Part shown: piece after piece, positions 24,789 to 34,077 of the stretch | Layout of the letters: every line of letters begins with the position of its first letter | Numbering within the stretch: the first letter of the stretch is position 1 | Assembly (NCBI GenBank): GCA_017651515.1 | Contig: JAGCCU010000038.1 | Span: forward strand, 1 to 64,000 | Origin: Muribaculaceae bacterium | Lineage (GTDB): Bacteria > Bacteroidota > Bacteroidia > Bacteroidales > Muribaculaceae | Direction: 5' to 3' | DNA length: 64,000 bases | Program-made: the position numbers and the translations under genes | Notes under the pieces: model-generated | The model's input: only the letters and a program-made list of their open reading frames with translations | What the model was told of the DNA's origin: nothing | The model's database searches: none

Positions 24789-26774
24789 CTATACCTGCCA
24801 TTTGACAAAAGCCTCAATGGCTTCGTAGCTTGCCAATCCAAGCTTGCTGTACTGCTCGGCCATATCCTTGTTGCGGTCGATGCTGCGTTGCCAGCTCAGG
24901 CGGCCGTCGGCATAGTCGCGGAATGGAGCGTCATGGATTTGAGACTGATATTTAAGGATTGCGTCACGCTTCACGCGGAACTCCTCGGGACTCATCGGCA
25001 CAGCCATCTCCACATGGTCGACGTCCCACTGTCCCCACTGTCCACGATAGAGCCATACGCGGCAGTCGCGCATGAACGGCTTGTCAGAAAGATTCTTTAT
25101 CGCCATCAGCACGGCACTGATGGCAGGCAGGCGAGTGCCGTATGGGTCGGTGGTGTCGTCGGCAATGAAAATCTGGTGCGGCTCGATGCGTTCGATCAGC
25201 TTGGCAACCTGATTCACGTCTTCTTCGGTAATGCGCCCGCAGCCGTATGGGTCGCTGGAGAAGAAGGGCATGTTCATTTCATGGATGTTGTCATGCGACA
25301 CTCCCATGTAGCTGCACGCCATGATGCCTTCGCAGCAGAATATCTGTCCCTTGATGAAACGCATGTAGGGAGCATCGGCATCGCCGGCATTCTTGCGAGC
25401 CATGGCCGTCTGTATGTCATCGTTGATGCGCTGCTGCTCCTTGGTCTTGTTGTCGTATAGGGTAGATAGCTTTTCATTGAGCATGATGGTGCGCATCAGG
25501 TCTTCGTCGCTTACGGCAACGTCACCGCTGGTAAGGAATGACACATGCACGTCGTGACCCTGCTGAACCAATCGGCGCAGTGTGCCGCCCATCGACACTA
25601 CTACGTCGTCGGGGTGAGGACTGAAGGCAAGCACGCGCTTGGGATGAGGTGTGGCGCGCTCTGGCCGGTAAGTGTCGTCGGCGTTGGGCTTGCCGCCTGG
25701 CCAGCCAGTGATGGTGTGCTGGAGGTCGTTGAAAATGATGATGTTCACGTTATAGGCCGAACCGTATAGCGCAACAAGCTCGCTCAAACCATAGTCGTTG
25801 TAATCCTTGTTGGTGAGCTTGAGAATGGGCTTTTTAGTCTGTTTGCACAGCCATACTATTGCACGGCGGATGAGATATGGTGTCCATTCGCACGAAGTGA
25901 CTTTCCACGGATAGCTGATGCGTGTAAGACGCGAGGCAGCCTCGAGATCGACAACCAGCTTGGCATCATGATGCATCTGGAGGAACGATGCCGGCACAAC
26001 GTCGGTGACGCGGCCTTCGGTAGTGTTGAACACGGCTGGAGCACTGTCTTCGCCCCATGCCACGCTTATGATGTGACGGGCAGACATGAGGTTGCCTATA
26101 CCCAACGTCACGGCGGTCACAGGTGTGTCATCGCACTGGAAGGCCTCGGCAACACGTGTGCGAGACTCATTTCCCAGCAACATAAGGCGACAAGTGGTGT
26201 TCATAGCCGAACCAGGCTCGTTGAAGGCCAACGAGCCGTTCTTCGTAAGCTCGCAAACCACCAGGTCAAGGCCACCGTTCTCGATTATTTCGGCCTCATA
26301 GGCCTTGCACAGTCTGTGTACGTTCTCCTTTGTCGCTTCGCGGCTGAAAGTGTGCACGTTGCCAGGCTCGATGTCAACCTTGCTGAACAGGCGTCGCTGC
26401 AAACGTGACATGGTGCTCTGTTCGCTGTCATAATCGACGTCGCCCAGACCCAACTCGCTGATGCTGTAGGCAATGACGTCGGCAAAGCTCACTTTGTCGG
26501 CAAAATACAGCTTTACAAGCTCGTCATATACATCCAGGGCGCATTTTCCGGCACCGAAGCCTATCACGCAGCGGCCGCGCTCACGTACCGTCTGCTCAAT
26601 GATCTGAGCAATGTCTTTGGCGGCACTGGCGGCACCTTCGGCACGTGTCTTGGTGACTTGTGTGTTGACCTTCTCGCAACGGGTGAGCGAGGCCAGTTCT
26701 ATCTCACTCTCAGGACAATAATAGCGGCTGGCAACCTGGTCCAGCTTGATGCGTGAGCTGATGTCGGTATTCAT
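24789..26774 (-). CDS. NagB-like / PIG-L-like fusion protein, probably catalytically inactive
   Basis: A 661-residue two-domain protein matching the Bacteroidales architecture of glucosamine-6-phosphate deaminase fused to a PIG-L deacetylase-like domain. N-terminal domain (about 30-330): compared with E. coli NagB, the Asp72 position is Ser106 (AYSISELG), the GxDGHIAFNEP motif reads KNGSLAFNEP with the catalytic His143 replaced by Ser181, and the phosphate loop is GFGAGKCALD. C-terminal domain (about 380-661): FSPHPDDVVVSMGG (His387) is kept, but the usual DPHGTH segment reads DPYGTR (Tyr545, Arg548), so metal-binding histidines are lost. The protein may have become a regulatory or sugar-binding protein (inference). 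It has its own consensus promoter at 26813-26843. Annotation pipelines would probably label it NagB, which I think is misleading. Confidence 0.85.
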   Translation of the reverse strand: MNTDISSRIKLDQVASRYYCPESEIELASLTRCEKVNTQVTKTRAEGAASAAKDIAQIIEQTVRERGRCVIGFGAGKCALDVYDELVKLYFADKVSFADVIAYSISELGLGDVDYDSEQSTMSRLQRRLFSKVDIEPGNVHTFSREATKENVHRLCKAYEAEIIENGGLDLVVCELTKNGSLAFNEPGSAMNTTCRLMLLGNESRTRVAEAFQCDDTPVTAVTLGIGNLMSARHIISVAWGEDSAPAVFNTTEGRVTDVVPASFLQMHHDAKLVVDLEAASRLTRISYPWKVTSCEWTPYLIRRAIVWLCKQTKKPILKLTNKDYNDYGLSELVALYGSAYNVNIIIFNDLQHTITGWPGGKPNADDTYRPERATPHPKRVLAFSPHPDDVVVSMGGTLRRLVQQGHDVHVSFLTSGDVAVSDEDLMRTIMLNEKLSTLYDNKTKEQQRINDDIQTAMARKNAGDADAPYMRFIKGQIFCCEGIMACSYMGVSHDNIHEMNMPFFSSDPYGCGRITEEDVNQVAKLIERIEPHQIFIADDTTDPYGTRLPAISAVLMAIKNLSDKPFMRDCRVWLYRGQWGQWDVDHVEMAVPMSPEEFRVKRDAILKYQSQIHDAPFRDYADGRLSWQRSIDRNKDMAEQYSKLGLASYEAIEAFVKWQV

Positions 26775-26812
26775 ATTTATGGAGATGTTAGTCTAAATTT
26801 CACTTGTTGGTG

Positions 26813-26843
26813 CAAAGTTACTAATTTAATTGATAATAGACAA
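26813..26843 (-). promoter_or_regulatory. Promoter of the NagB/PIG-L-like gene
   Basis: On the minus strand TTG (26841-26843), 20 bases, TAACTTTG (26813-26820), then the ATG 39 bases later. Confidence 0.7.
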
Positions 26844-26963
26844 TCGAATTTGATAATCTAAACAAACTTGAACACTAATAGAAATATTAGTGACAGTGAA
26901 TTAAGGATGCGGAATTTGCTGTAAAACGATTCTGGCGTTGCAAAATTAGTTAAATAGTATCAT

Positions 26964-26998
26964 TTTGTTGGCAATGTGAGTTTTTTTTCGGAATTTTG
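26964..26998 (+). promoter_or_regulatory. Probable promoter of the M6 protease cluster
   Basis: TTTGTTG (26964-26970) followed after 20 bases by GAATTTTG (26991-26998), one base off TAnnTTTG. It overlaps an in-frame upstream ATG-like start, so translation should begin at 27053. Confidence 0.45.
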
Positions 26999-27052
26999 CA
27001 TTTCTATGAGGTAATGAACCCATATATGATTATTAACGTAAAATATTATAAT

Positions 27053-29266
27053 ATGATGAAAAGATTAGTAACTTTGTTGTGTGGCGCTGCTATGACACTG
27101 GCAGCTATGGCTGTACCAGCCAATCCAATGCCCGTAGTCATGACTCAGCCCGATGGGACTAAGGTCACAGCAAGACTGTGTGGCGACGAATTCTACAGTT
27201 TCAGTACTACTTTGGACAATTACACCATTGTCCAGAATACAAGCGGAGCATGGGTGTATGCCATCAAGGACGGTGACAACCTCGTTGCTTCATCGGTCCT
27301 GGCACATGATGCCGGACAACGCTCTGCCGAGGAAATTGCATTGTTGGATTCCACCCCAAAGAGACTGACCAACAGGGCTGCTGTGGCTTCGTCAAAGCGT
27401 GCACGCATCGTTGCACAGGGACCCGCGTTTGCTTCAGGATTCGACCTGTCACAGTTCCGTGGTCTCATCATTCTCATTAAGCCTAAGGACACCCCATTCA
27501 GCATGGGAGACAATACCCCACAGTTCTATGACGAAATAGTTAACACCCCGAACTTCACTAAAGTGAGTTTCGGCAGCTATGGCAACTGGACCGGTAGCGT
27601 GCGTGACTATTTCTATGACAACTCGATGGGACAGTTCGAGCCTCAGTTCGACATCTACGGTCCTGTGGAAGTGTCCTACAATGCCCAGGAGTTCAAATCC
27701 GAAGGCCGCAAGGCTTTCCGCGAAGCGTTGTCGAAGCTGAACAGCACCATTAACTATGCTTTGTATGATGGCAACAACGACGGTTATGTGGATAATGTAT
27801 GCTTCGTGGTGGCAGGTTATGGCTCACACGTGCAGGGTAATCCTTCAGGACTGTTGTGGCCTCACGAGAGCACTGGAATTGGTCAGGGCACCTACGATGG
27901 AAAGCGCATCGACAAGTATTCCTGCTCAACCGAGATGGGCGGTTCCTACGGATGGGCCCAGGTGGATGGAATCGGCACGTTCTGCCATGAGTTCACCCAC
28001 GTGCTTGGACTTCCCGACTTCTATGATGCCGACTATGAAGAAAACGGACAGTCACATGACCCGGGTGAATGGGATATCATGGCAGGTGGCAGCTATCTCA
28101 ACAATTCACGTACGCCGGCCGGTTACAGCATTTTCCAACGTTATGCACTCGGATTTGCTTCTCCCGTACGCATTTCAGGTGAAGGCTCTTATACTTTGAA
28201 TCCTCTTGCTGAAAGCAATGAAGGCTACATACTTCGCACACCAGTCAACAAGGAATATTTCATGTTTGAAAACCGACAGAAAACATCTAAGTGGGACAGG
28301 TATCTTCCTGGCCATGGAATGATTGTTGCTCGTGTGGATTCTACCATCCCGGTAAGATGGGTGACCAATAAGGTCAACAACTATGCAAGCCATAACTGCT
28401 ACGAACTGTTGAGAGCTGGAAACTCCACCTATGGTGCCCAGGCCAGCGACCCGTTCCCTGGAACTAACGGAACTCCAAATATCACCAATACATCAATCCC
28501 AAGTCTCCAGACCTGGAACGGCACCAACAACAACTACTCTATTATGAGCATCACTGAAACCAATGGCATAATCTCTTTCAATGTGGTTGTTGCGGGTGAA
28601 GAACAGGCAGTCATCGAGACTTTCGACAAGATTGCGCCTTCAACCGAGTCGCCGTATATCGCCGAAGGTGACATTGCCACCTGGAGACTGGCTCAGTGCC
28701 AGACCGACACGATCGAGGGCACAAACCTCGCCGTGGCAATGAAGAACCCAAGCGTGATACAGATGATGACTCCCATCTATTATAACATATATCAGGTAGC
28801 TTTCAACGTCACCAACACATCGACTGAAACAGCTAAACTCGGACTCCTGTATTCAACCGACAATGGTAGTAAATGGACTGCTGCTAAGACCACTTCGGGA
28901 TCTGCTACTCATTCAGTAGGTAGGCTGGCGAATTTAATATCATACTGGAATGTTGAATTAGATAACACCCAGCCTGCAATGTTCCGCATCACAATGACTG
29001 GAGGAAGCAAGACGGCACCATGTAACATCGATAACTTCACAGTCTATTATAGTGGAGAGCCTGGAGGCCCCGGTCCACAAGAAGGTATACTGGGTGACTT
29101 CGACAATAACGGCATCATTGATGTTGAAGACGTTAATGCGGCCATCAACATCATCCTGAAGCTCAAGAGCGTTAGCGACTATCCCGGTAACGGCGACATG
29201 GACGGCAACGGCATCATCGATGTTGAAGACGTCAACGCTATTATTAATATCATCCTTAAATTGTAA
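27053..29266 (+). CDS. Secreted M6-family metalloprotease with dockerin-like tail (1 of 3)
   Basis: A 737-residue secreted zinc protease of the immune-inhibitor-A/M6 group. Signal peptide MMKRLVTLLCGAAMTLAAMA, then a propeptide-like region (PVVMTQPDGTKVTARLCGDE) to about residue 130. The catalytic domain has TGSVRDYFYDNSMGQFEP, the zinc motif HEFTHVLGLPD (His312) and the downstream EWDIMAGGSYLN resembling a Met-turn. After about 530 comes a jelly-roll-like region, AVIETFDKIAPSTESPYIAE to NFTVYYSGE, and then two dockerin-like repeats, GDFDNNGIIDVEDVNAAINI and GDMDGNGIIDVEDVNAIINI. All active-site residues are present. The start is placed at 27053 because upstream ATGs overlap the promoter. It is followed 18 bases later by a paralogue, so the cluster is probably one operon. 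Confidence 0.9.
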   Translation: MMKRLVTLLCGAAMTLAAMAVPANPMPVVMTQPDGTKVTARLCGDEFYSFSTTLDNYTIVQNTSGAWVYAIKDGDNLVASSVLAHDAGQRSAEEIALLDSTPKRLTNRAAVASSKRARIVAQGPAFASGFDLSQFRGLIILIKPKDTPFSMGDNTPQFYDEIVNTPNFTKVSFGSYGNWTGSVRDYFYDNSMGQFEPQFDIYGPVEVSYNAQEFKSEGRKAFREALSKLNSTINYALYDGNNDGYVDNVCFVVAGYGSHVQGNPSGLLWPHESTGIGQGTYDGKRIDKYSCSTEMGGSYGWAQVDGIGTFCHEFTHVLGLPDFYDADYEENGQSHDPGEWDIMAGGSYLNNSRTPAGYSIFQRYALGFASPVRISGEGSYTLNPLAESNEGYILRTPVNKEYFMFENRQKTSKWDRYLPGHGMIVARVDSTIPVRWVTNKVNNYASHNCYELLRAGNSTYGAQASDPFPGTNGTPNITNTSIPSLQTWNGTNNNYSIMSITETNGIISFNVVVAGEEQAVIETFDKIAPSTESPYIAEGDIATWRLAQCQTDTIEGTNLAVAMKNPSVIQMMTPIYYNIYQVAFNVTNTSTETAKLGLLYSTDNGSKWTAAKTTSGSATHSVGRLANLISYWNVELDNTQPAMFRITMTGGSKTAPCNIDNFTVYYSGEPGGPGPQEGILGDFDNNGIIDVEDVNAAINIILKLKSVSDYPGNGDMDGNGIIDVEDVNAIINIILKL

Positions 29267-29284
29267 TTGTTATTGATAAGTAAA

Positions 29285-31495
29285 ATGAAAAGAATATTAT
29301 TTTTTCTGTTGAGCGCTGCAGCGCTGCTGGTGGCCAAGGCAGTACCGGCCGACCCGACACCAGTGCAAGTAACTCAGCCTGATGGCGAAACCGTCACCTT
29401 GAAACTGGTGGGCGACGAATTCTATCACTATAACATTACTACCGATGGATATACAGTAGTAAATTATAACGGACGATGGGAGTATGCTACTTTGAAGAAC
29501 AACCGCTTGGCTCCTTCGGGCGTTTTGGCTCATGATGCCGTGAGACGCTCGGCCAATGAGCTGGCCTTCGTGGCTCAGTTGAAGAGATACACTACCGATC
29601 GGCAGGCCGTTTCAACAGCAAAGATAAACCGCACTAATCGTGACCGCAAACTGGCTCCAAGCAAAGAGCCGGTAGTGGATTACTCGAGTTTCCGCGGACT
29701 CATCGTGCTCATCAATTTCACCGACAAGGAATTCCAGATGGAAGATGCCCATGCGTTCTACGATGATATGATGAACACTCAGAACTATGAGGGCTTCAAT
29801 TTCGATGGACGCTTTAACCCTTGCACAGGTAGTGTGCGCGACTACTTCCATGATCAATCAATGGGGCAGTTTGACCCTGTTTTCGATGTTGCAGGACCGG
29901 TGACCGTGCCATTCTCGGTGCGTGAGTGCGGAGAACACTATGACCAAGTGTTCAAGGCGGCACTCGATTCCATCGATAGTTTTGTCGACTTTACACAGTA
30001 TGACTCCGATAACGATGGCGGTGTAGACATGGTATTCTTCCTTGTGGCAGGATATGCTGCAAGCTACCAAGGAAACAGCGAAGACTATCTGTGGCCGCAC
30101 ATGTCGTTTCTCTTTACATTTGATGAACAGACAGGATGGTGGAGTCCGTTGTTCTACGATAGCATGATGATGGGCCGCTATGCTTCTTCAACCGAGATTT
30201 ACGGTTGGGAATCTTATGGTATGACTATGCCAAACGGTATAGGTACTGTGTGTCATGAGTTCAGCCACGTGCTGGGTCTTCCTGACCTATACGACACCGA
30301 TTACGAGGAGCATGGACAGAGCAATGACCCGGGCGAATGGGACGTGATGGCTGGTGGCAGCTATGGAAACATGGGACGTACTCCGGTAGGCTACAGTCTC
30401 TGGGAGCGTTGGGAACTGGGATGGACAGAACCGGAACAAATGACACTGGGTGAGCATGAACTACATGCAATTGACCAAAGCAATACAGGTATTATCATGC
30501 AGTCGCCGGTCGATGAAGAGTTTTTCCTTTTTGAGAATCGCCAGAGAAACAAGTGGGACAGGTCGCTGCCTGGCCATGGAATGTTGGTTACTCGTGTGGA
30601 TTACTCCAACCCCCGTGTATGGCGCGACAACTCTGTAAACTGTAACCCATCTCACAACTACTATGAACTGGTGCGTGCAGGGGGCGGTGCCGAAGCTACC
30701 GCATTCCCCGGCCCTACTGGAGCAACCAGCCTGACGGCAACCACTAATCCGGCTTTGATTACCTGGGCAGGTGTGCCTTGTGAGTGGGCTATTAAGAACA
30801 TTGCCGAGAATGATAGAGTCATTACTTTCAACTGTCAGGAAGGAGAGCCGACAAAGTCGATTGTTGAAGACTTCGAAATAATGCCTGTTACTGATAATTT
30901 GAGTGAAAAGGGCATTGAAGGTCGCTTTGCCAACTGGGACTTTATCAATTCCAACGTAATGCAGAATAATGTCATCTTCGGAGATAATTCTTGCTCGATG
31001 GGTATGCCAGGTGCAATAAACATGGTAGACGATATAGATGCCGATATCTATATGATTTCAATTCAGGCTCGCAACGAATCATCTCAGGAATCTAAACTGC
31101 AACTGTATTACTCTCTTGATAAGGGCGGAACATGGAAAACTGTTTCGGCCATCGCGGTGAAAGGAAATACAACTGAAGAAATCAGGTGGCGCATCAACAT
31201 GGAAAAGCCGGCCCGTTACCGTATTACACGTATTTCTGGCAACAAGAACGTGCCGCTGATAGTTGACGACTTTACTATCCACTACACTGGCGAGCTTAGA
31301 CCAATCGCCGAAGGTCTCCTTGGAGACATTGACAACAGCGGTATCATCGATGTTGAAGACGTGAATGCAGCCATCAACATCATCCTCAAGATCAAGAACA
31401 TGAGCGACTATCCCGGTAACGGCGATATGGATGGTAACGGTTACATCGACGTTGAAGATGTGAACGCTATAATTAATATTATTCTTAAATTGTAG
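29285..31495 (+). CDS. Secreted M6-family metalloprotease with dockerin-like tail (2 of 3)
   Basis: A 736-residue paralogue of the preceding gene with signal MKRILFFLLSAAALLVAKA and the propeptide PTPVQVTQPDGETVTLKLVG. The catalytic core shows TGSVRDYFHDQSMGQFDP, HEFSHVLGLPDLYDTDYEEH (His324) and EWDVMAGGSYGNMGRTPVGY. A C-terminal domain, IVEDFEIMPVTDNLSEKG to DFTIHYTGE (about 530-670), corresponds to the jelly-roll-like region of the first copy. It ends with GDIDNSGIIDVEDVNAAINI and GDMDGNGYIDVEDVNAIINI. The ATG at 29285 begins the signal peptide. Spacing to both neighbours is 18 bases, as expected from tandem duplication. Secreted M6 proteases degrade host or dietary proteins in known cases; the substrate here is unknown. 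Confidence 0.9.
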   Translation: MKRILFFLLSAAALLVAKAVPADPTPVQVTQPDGETVTLKLVGDEFYHYNITTDGYTVVNYNGRWEYATLKNNRLAPSGVLAHDAVRRSANELAFVAQLKRYTTDRQAVSTAKINRTNRDRKLAPSKEPVVDYSSFRGLIVLINFTDKEFQMEDAHAFYDDMMNTQNYEGFNFDGRFNPCTGSVRDYFHDQSMGQFDPVFDVAGPVTVPFSVRECGEHYDQVFKAALDSIDSFVDFTQYDSDNDGGVDMVFFLVAGYAASYQGNSEDYLWPHMSFLFTFDEQTGWWSPLFYDSMMMGRYASSTEIYGWESYGMTMPNGIGTVCHEFSHVLGLPDLYDTDYEEHGQSNDPGEWDVMAGGSYGNMGRTPVGYSLWERWELGWTEPEQMTLGEHELHAIDQSNTGIIMQSPVDEEFFLFENRQRNKWDRSLPGHGMLVTRVDYSNPRVWRDNSVNCNPSHNYYELVRAGGGAEATAFPGPTGATSLTATTNPALITWAGVPCEWAIKNIAENDRVITFNCQEGEPTKSIVEDFEIMPVTDNLSEKGIEGRFANWDFINSNVMQNNVIFGDNSCSMGMPGAINMVDDIDADIYMISIQARNESSQESKLQLYYSLDKGGTWKTVSAIAVKGNTTEEIRWRINMEKPARYRITRISGNKNVPLIVDDFTIHYTGELRPIAEGLLGDIDNSGIIDVEDVNAAINIILKIKNMSDYPGNGDMDGNGYIDVEDVNAIINIILKL

Positions 31496-31513
31496 TATAA
31501 TTCAGGAATTGAA

Positions 31514-33262
31514 ATGAAAAGAGTTTTATTTTTACTATTTTGCGTAGCGATTCTTTTGGTCGCTAAGGCAGTACCAGCCGACCCTACACCAGTACAGGTG
31601 ACCCAGCCTGATGGCAAAACCGTTACCTTGAAACTGGTAGGTGATGAGTTCTATCATTTCACTACCACATTAGACGGATATACCGTAGTCAACAACCAAG
31701 GCCGTTGGGAGTATGCCACACTCAAGAGCAATCGTCTGGCGCCCACGGGCATGCTGGCACACGATGCCATGCATCGTTCGGCTGAAGAACGCGCATTTGT
31801 TAATGCATTGCAGAAAAGCATTACCGACCGTGAAGCTGTAACAAAGGCGCGTCAGGATCGCGCTAAACGTGACAGTAAACTGTCGTCGAGCAAAGAGCCT
31901 GTCGTGGACTATTCCACTTTCCGTGGCCTGATTGTGCTTATCAATTTCACCGACAAGGAATTCCAGATGTCAGGTGCCAACGAGTTCTACGATAGTATGA
32001 TGAATACTGAGAACTACCAAGGTTTTAATTTCGACGGCAACTTCAACGAATGCACGGGCAGTGTGCGTGACTATTTCTCTGATAACTCGATGGGACAATT
32101 CAACCCCACATTTGACGTGGTGGGTCCTGTCCCGGTGCCTTATTCGGTGACTCAGGGCGGCAGTCAGTACAGCGAAATTTTCAGGTATGCTCTGGATTTA
32201 GTTGACGATTATGTTGATTTTTCTCAATATGATTCCAATAACGATGACATGATTGACATGGTATTCTTCCTTGTGGCTGGCTATGGAGCCAACTATAGTG
32301 GCAACAGCGGAAACTACCTGTGGCCTCACATGTCATATCTGTATGGCTACTCACCTGATTATGGTTGGTATTATCTGATGTATGATAATAAGTATATGGG
32401 GCGTTATGCCTCCTCCGTCGAGATTTATGGATGGGAATCTTTTGGAGACACTATGCCAAATGGCATTGGTACGATATGTCATGAGTTCAGCCATGTGCTG
32501 GGTTTGCCCGACCTGTACGACACCAACTATGCAGAAAATGGACAGAGTGATCATCCCGGAGGTTGGGACGTGATGGCTGGCGGCAGCTATGGCAATATTG
32601 GCCGCACCCCTGTGGGCTACAGTCTGTGGGAACGTTGGGAATTAGGATGGACAGAACCCGTAGAAATGTCCAACGGGAATCATGTAATGCAACCCCTCGA
32701 TCAGAGCAATGCCGGTCTCATCATGCATTCGCCGGTTGAGGAAGAGTTTTTCCTGTTTGAGAACAGACAGAATAACAAGTGGGACAGCTGTTTGCCTGGC
32801 CACGGAATGTTGGTAACGCGAGTCGACTACTCTGATCTTGATGTTTGGAGCGCTAACGAGGTGAACTGTAACGCTGCACATAACTACTACGAACTGTTGC
32901 GCGCTGGTGGTGGTCAGGATGAGACAGCCTTCCCAGGTCCCTGTGAAGTCACAAGCCTATCGGCAACTACTACTCCGGCGGCTTTGGTCACCTGGGCAGG
33001 AGTACCTTGTGAGGGCGAACTTACCAACATTACTGAGAATGCTGGTATCATTTCTTTCAACTTCCAGGGACTGAATGCCGGTATCATAGGTGACGTGACC
33101 GGTGAAGGTGACGTTGACGTGAGTGACGTGAACGCAATCATCAACATTATCTTGAACAAGAAGACTCAAGATGATTATCCCGGCAATGCCGACATTACTG
33201 GAGAAGGAACTATTGACGTGAGCGATGTGAATGCGCTCATCAATATCATTTTGAATAAGTAA
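31514..33262 (+). CDS. Secreted M6-family metalloprotease, short form with divergent dockerin-like tail (3 of 3)
   Basis: A 582-residue paralogue, closest to the second copy (signal MKRVLFLLFCVAILLVAKA and PTPVQVTQPDGKTVTLKLVG). The active site is intact: HEFSHVLGLPDLYDTNYAEN (His323) and GWDVMAGGSYGNIGRTPVGY. It lacks the jelly-roll-like region of about 150 residues found in copies 1 and 2, going straight from the protease (ITENAGIISFNFQG) to the tail. The tail differs too: GDVTGEGDVDVSDVNAIINI and ADITGEGTIDVSDVNALINI, with IILNKK after the first helix, a subtype shared with the secreted protein at 52105-53553. This suggests the tail was exchanged by recombination (inference). Confidence 0.9.
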   Translation: MKRVLFLLFCVAILLVAKAVPADPTPVQVTQPDGKTVTLKLVGDEFYHFTTTLDGYTVVNNQGRWEYATLKSNRLAPTGMLAHDAMHRSAEERAFVNALQKSITDREAVTKARQDRAKRDSKLSSSKEPVVDYSTFRGLIVLINFTDKEFQMSGANEFYDSMMNTENYQGFNFDGNFNECTGSVRDYFSDNSMGQFNPTFDVVGPVPVPYSVTQGGSQYSEIFRYALDLVDDYVDFSQYDSNNDDMIDMVFFLVAGYGANYSGNSGNYLWPHMSYLYGYSPDYGWYYLMYDNKYMGRYASSVEIYGWESFGDTMPNGIGTICHEFSHVLGLPDLYDTNYAENGQSDHPGGWDVMAGGSYGNIGRTPVGYSLWERWELGWTEPVEMSNGNHVMQPLDQSNAGLIMHSPVEEEFFLFENRQNNKWDSCLPGHGMLVTRVDYSDLDVWSANEVNCNAAHNYYELLRAGGGQDETAFPGPCEVTSLSATTTPAALVTWAGVPCEGELTNITENAGIISFNFQGLNAGIIGDVTGEGDVDVSDVNAIINIILNKKTQDDYPGNADITGEGTIDVSDVNALINIILNK

Positions 33263-33369
33263 CTCGGTTTGCTTGAATAACTCGGCAACTCGGAGGGTCA
33301 TAGTTTCACCAATCGCCTCTTTAGAAGGTGAGTTGATGAAAACTGATAACTGAAGACTGAAAACTTGTA

Positions 33370-34077
33370 TTAGCTTAACCGTGCCACAGCGAGGGTGAAC
33401 AGACTCACTTTGACCTGTGGCACGGCTTGTATCTGTGCCACACAGGCTTCAAGAGTACTTCCTGTAGTAGCAACATCATCAACGATCAAGATGTGCTTCC
33501 CTTCGAGTTCTCGTTCCATACCCGGCACAAGGGCATATGCCCCCTTTATGTTCTCCCAACGCTCGAGTGCACTCTTGTGTGTCTGCGTTGAGTGACTGCG
33601 TATAGCTTTGAGTGCATGAACCACAGTGGCTCCGCTCACCTGTGCCACTCCTTGTGCTATGAAATCGCTTTGGTTATACCCACGCTTAGCTAACTTAGTG
33701 GCATGAAGTGGAACGGGTACTACTGCATCGATTCCAGACATGAGTTCAGGCATCTCTTTCGCTGCCATTGCTGCCAGCCATTGTCCCATTTGAGGCATAT
33801 GGCGGTACTTGATGTCGTGGATGATATTTGAATAATTACTGCCTTTCTCATACCATATAAAACCTGAAGCATGTTCAATCGGAGCAGGGGTTTTGCCATA
33901 GAAAAGTTGCTCCATTTCATTCCCGTCTATGCTATGTAAGTCGGTACGGGGTAAATCAGAAAGACAACCTATGCACAGCCATTGCTCACTGGCAGTGAGT
34001 GCTTTGCCGCACACTGGACATGTACGCGGCATTACCACATCGAGTGCGGCTTGCAGCAGTTGTCTAATCTTCGCCAT
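33370..34077 (-). CDS. comF: ComF-family phosphoribosyltransferase-like protein
   Basis: A 235-residue double-zinc-ribbon/phosphoribosyltransferase protein. The N-terminus has CPVCGKALTASEQWLCIGC (about 18-36), a zinc ribbon, and the C-terminal half ends with the PRPP-binding motif HILIVDDVATTGSTLEACV (about 193-212). The family is linked to DNA uptake in naturally competent bacteria (ComFC) and to purine-type phosphoribosyl transfer in others; the exact reaction is not known. Its start overlaps the recX stop by 14 bases, so it is translationally coupled as the last gene of the pyrE operon. Confidence 0.9.
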   Translation of the reverse strand: MAKIRQLLQAALDVVMPRTCPVCGKALTASEQWLCIGCLSDLPRTDLHSIDGNEMEQLFYGKTPAPIEHASGFIWYEKGSNYSNIIHDIKYRHMPQMGQWLAAMAAKEMPELMSGIDAVVPVPLHATKLAKRGYNQSDFIAQGVAQVSGATVVHALKAIRSHSTQTHKSALERWENIKGAYALVPGMERELEGKHILIVDDVATTGSTLEACVAQIQAVPQVKVSLFTLAVARLS

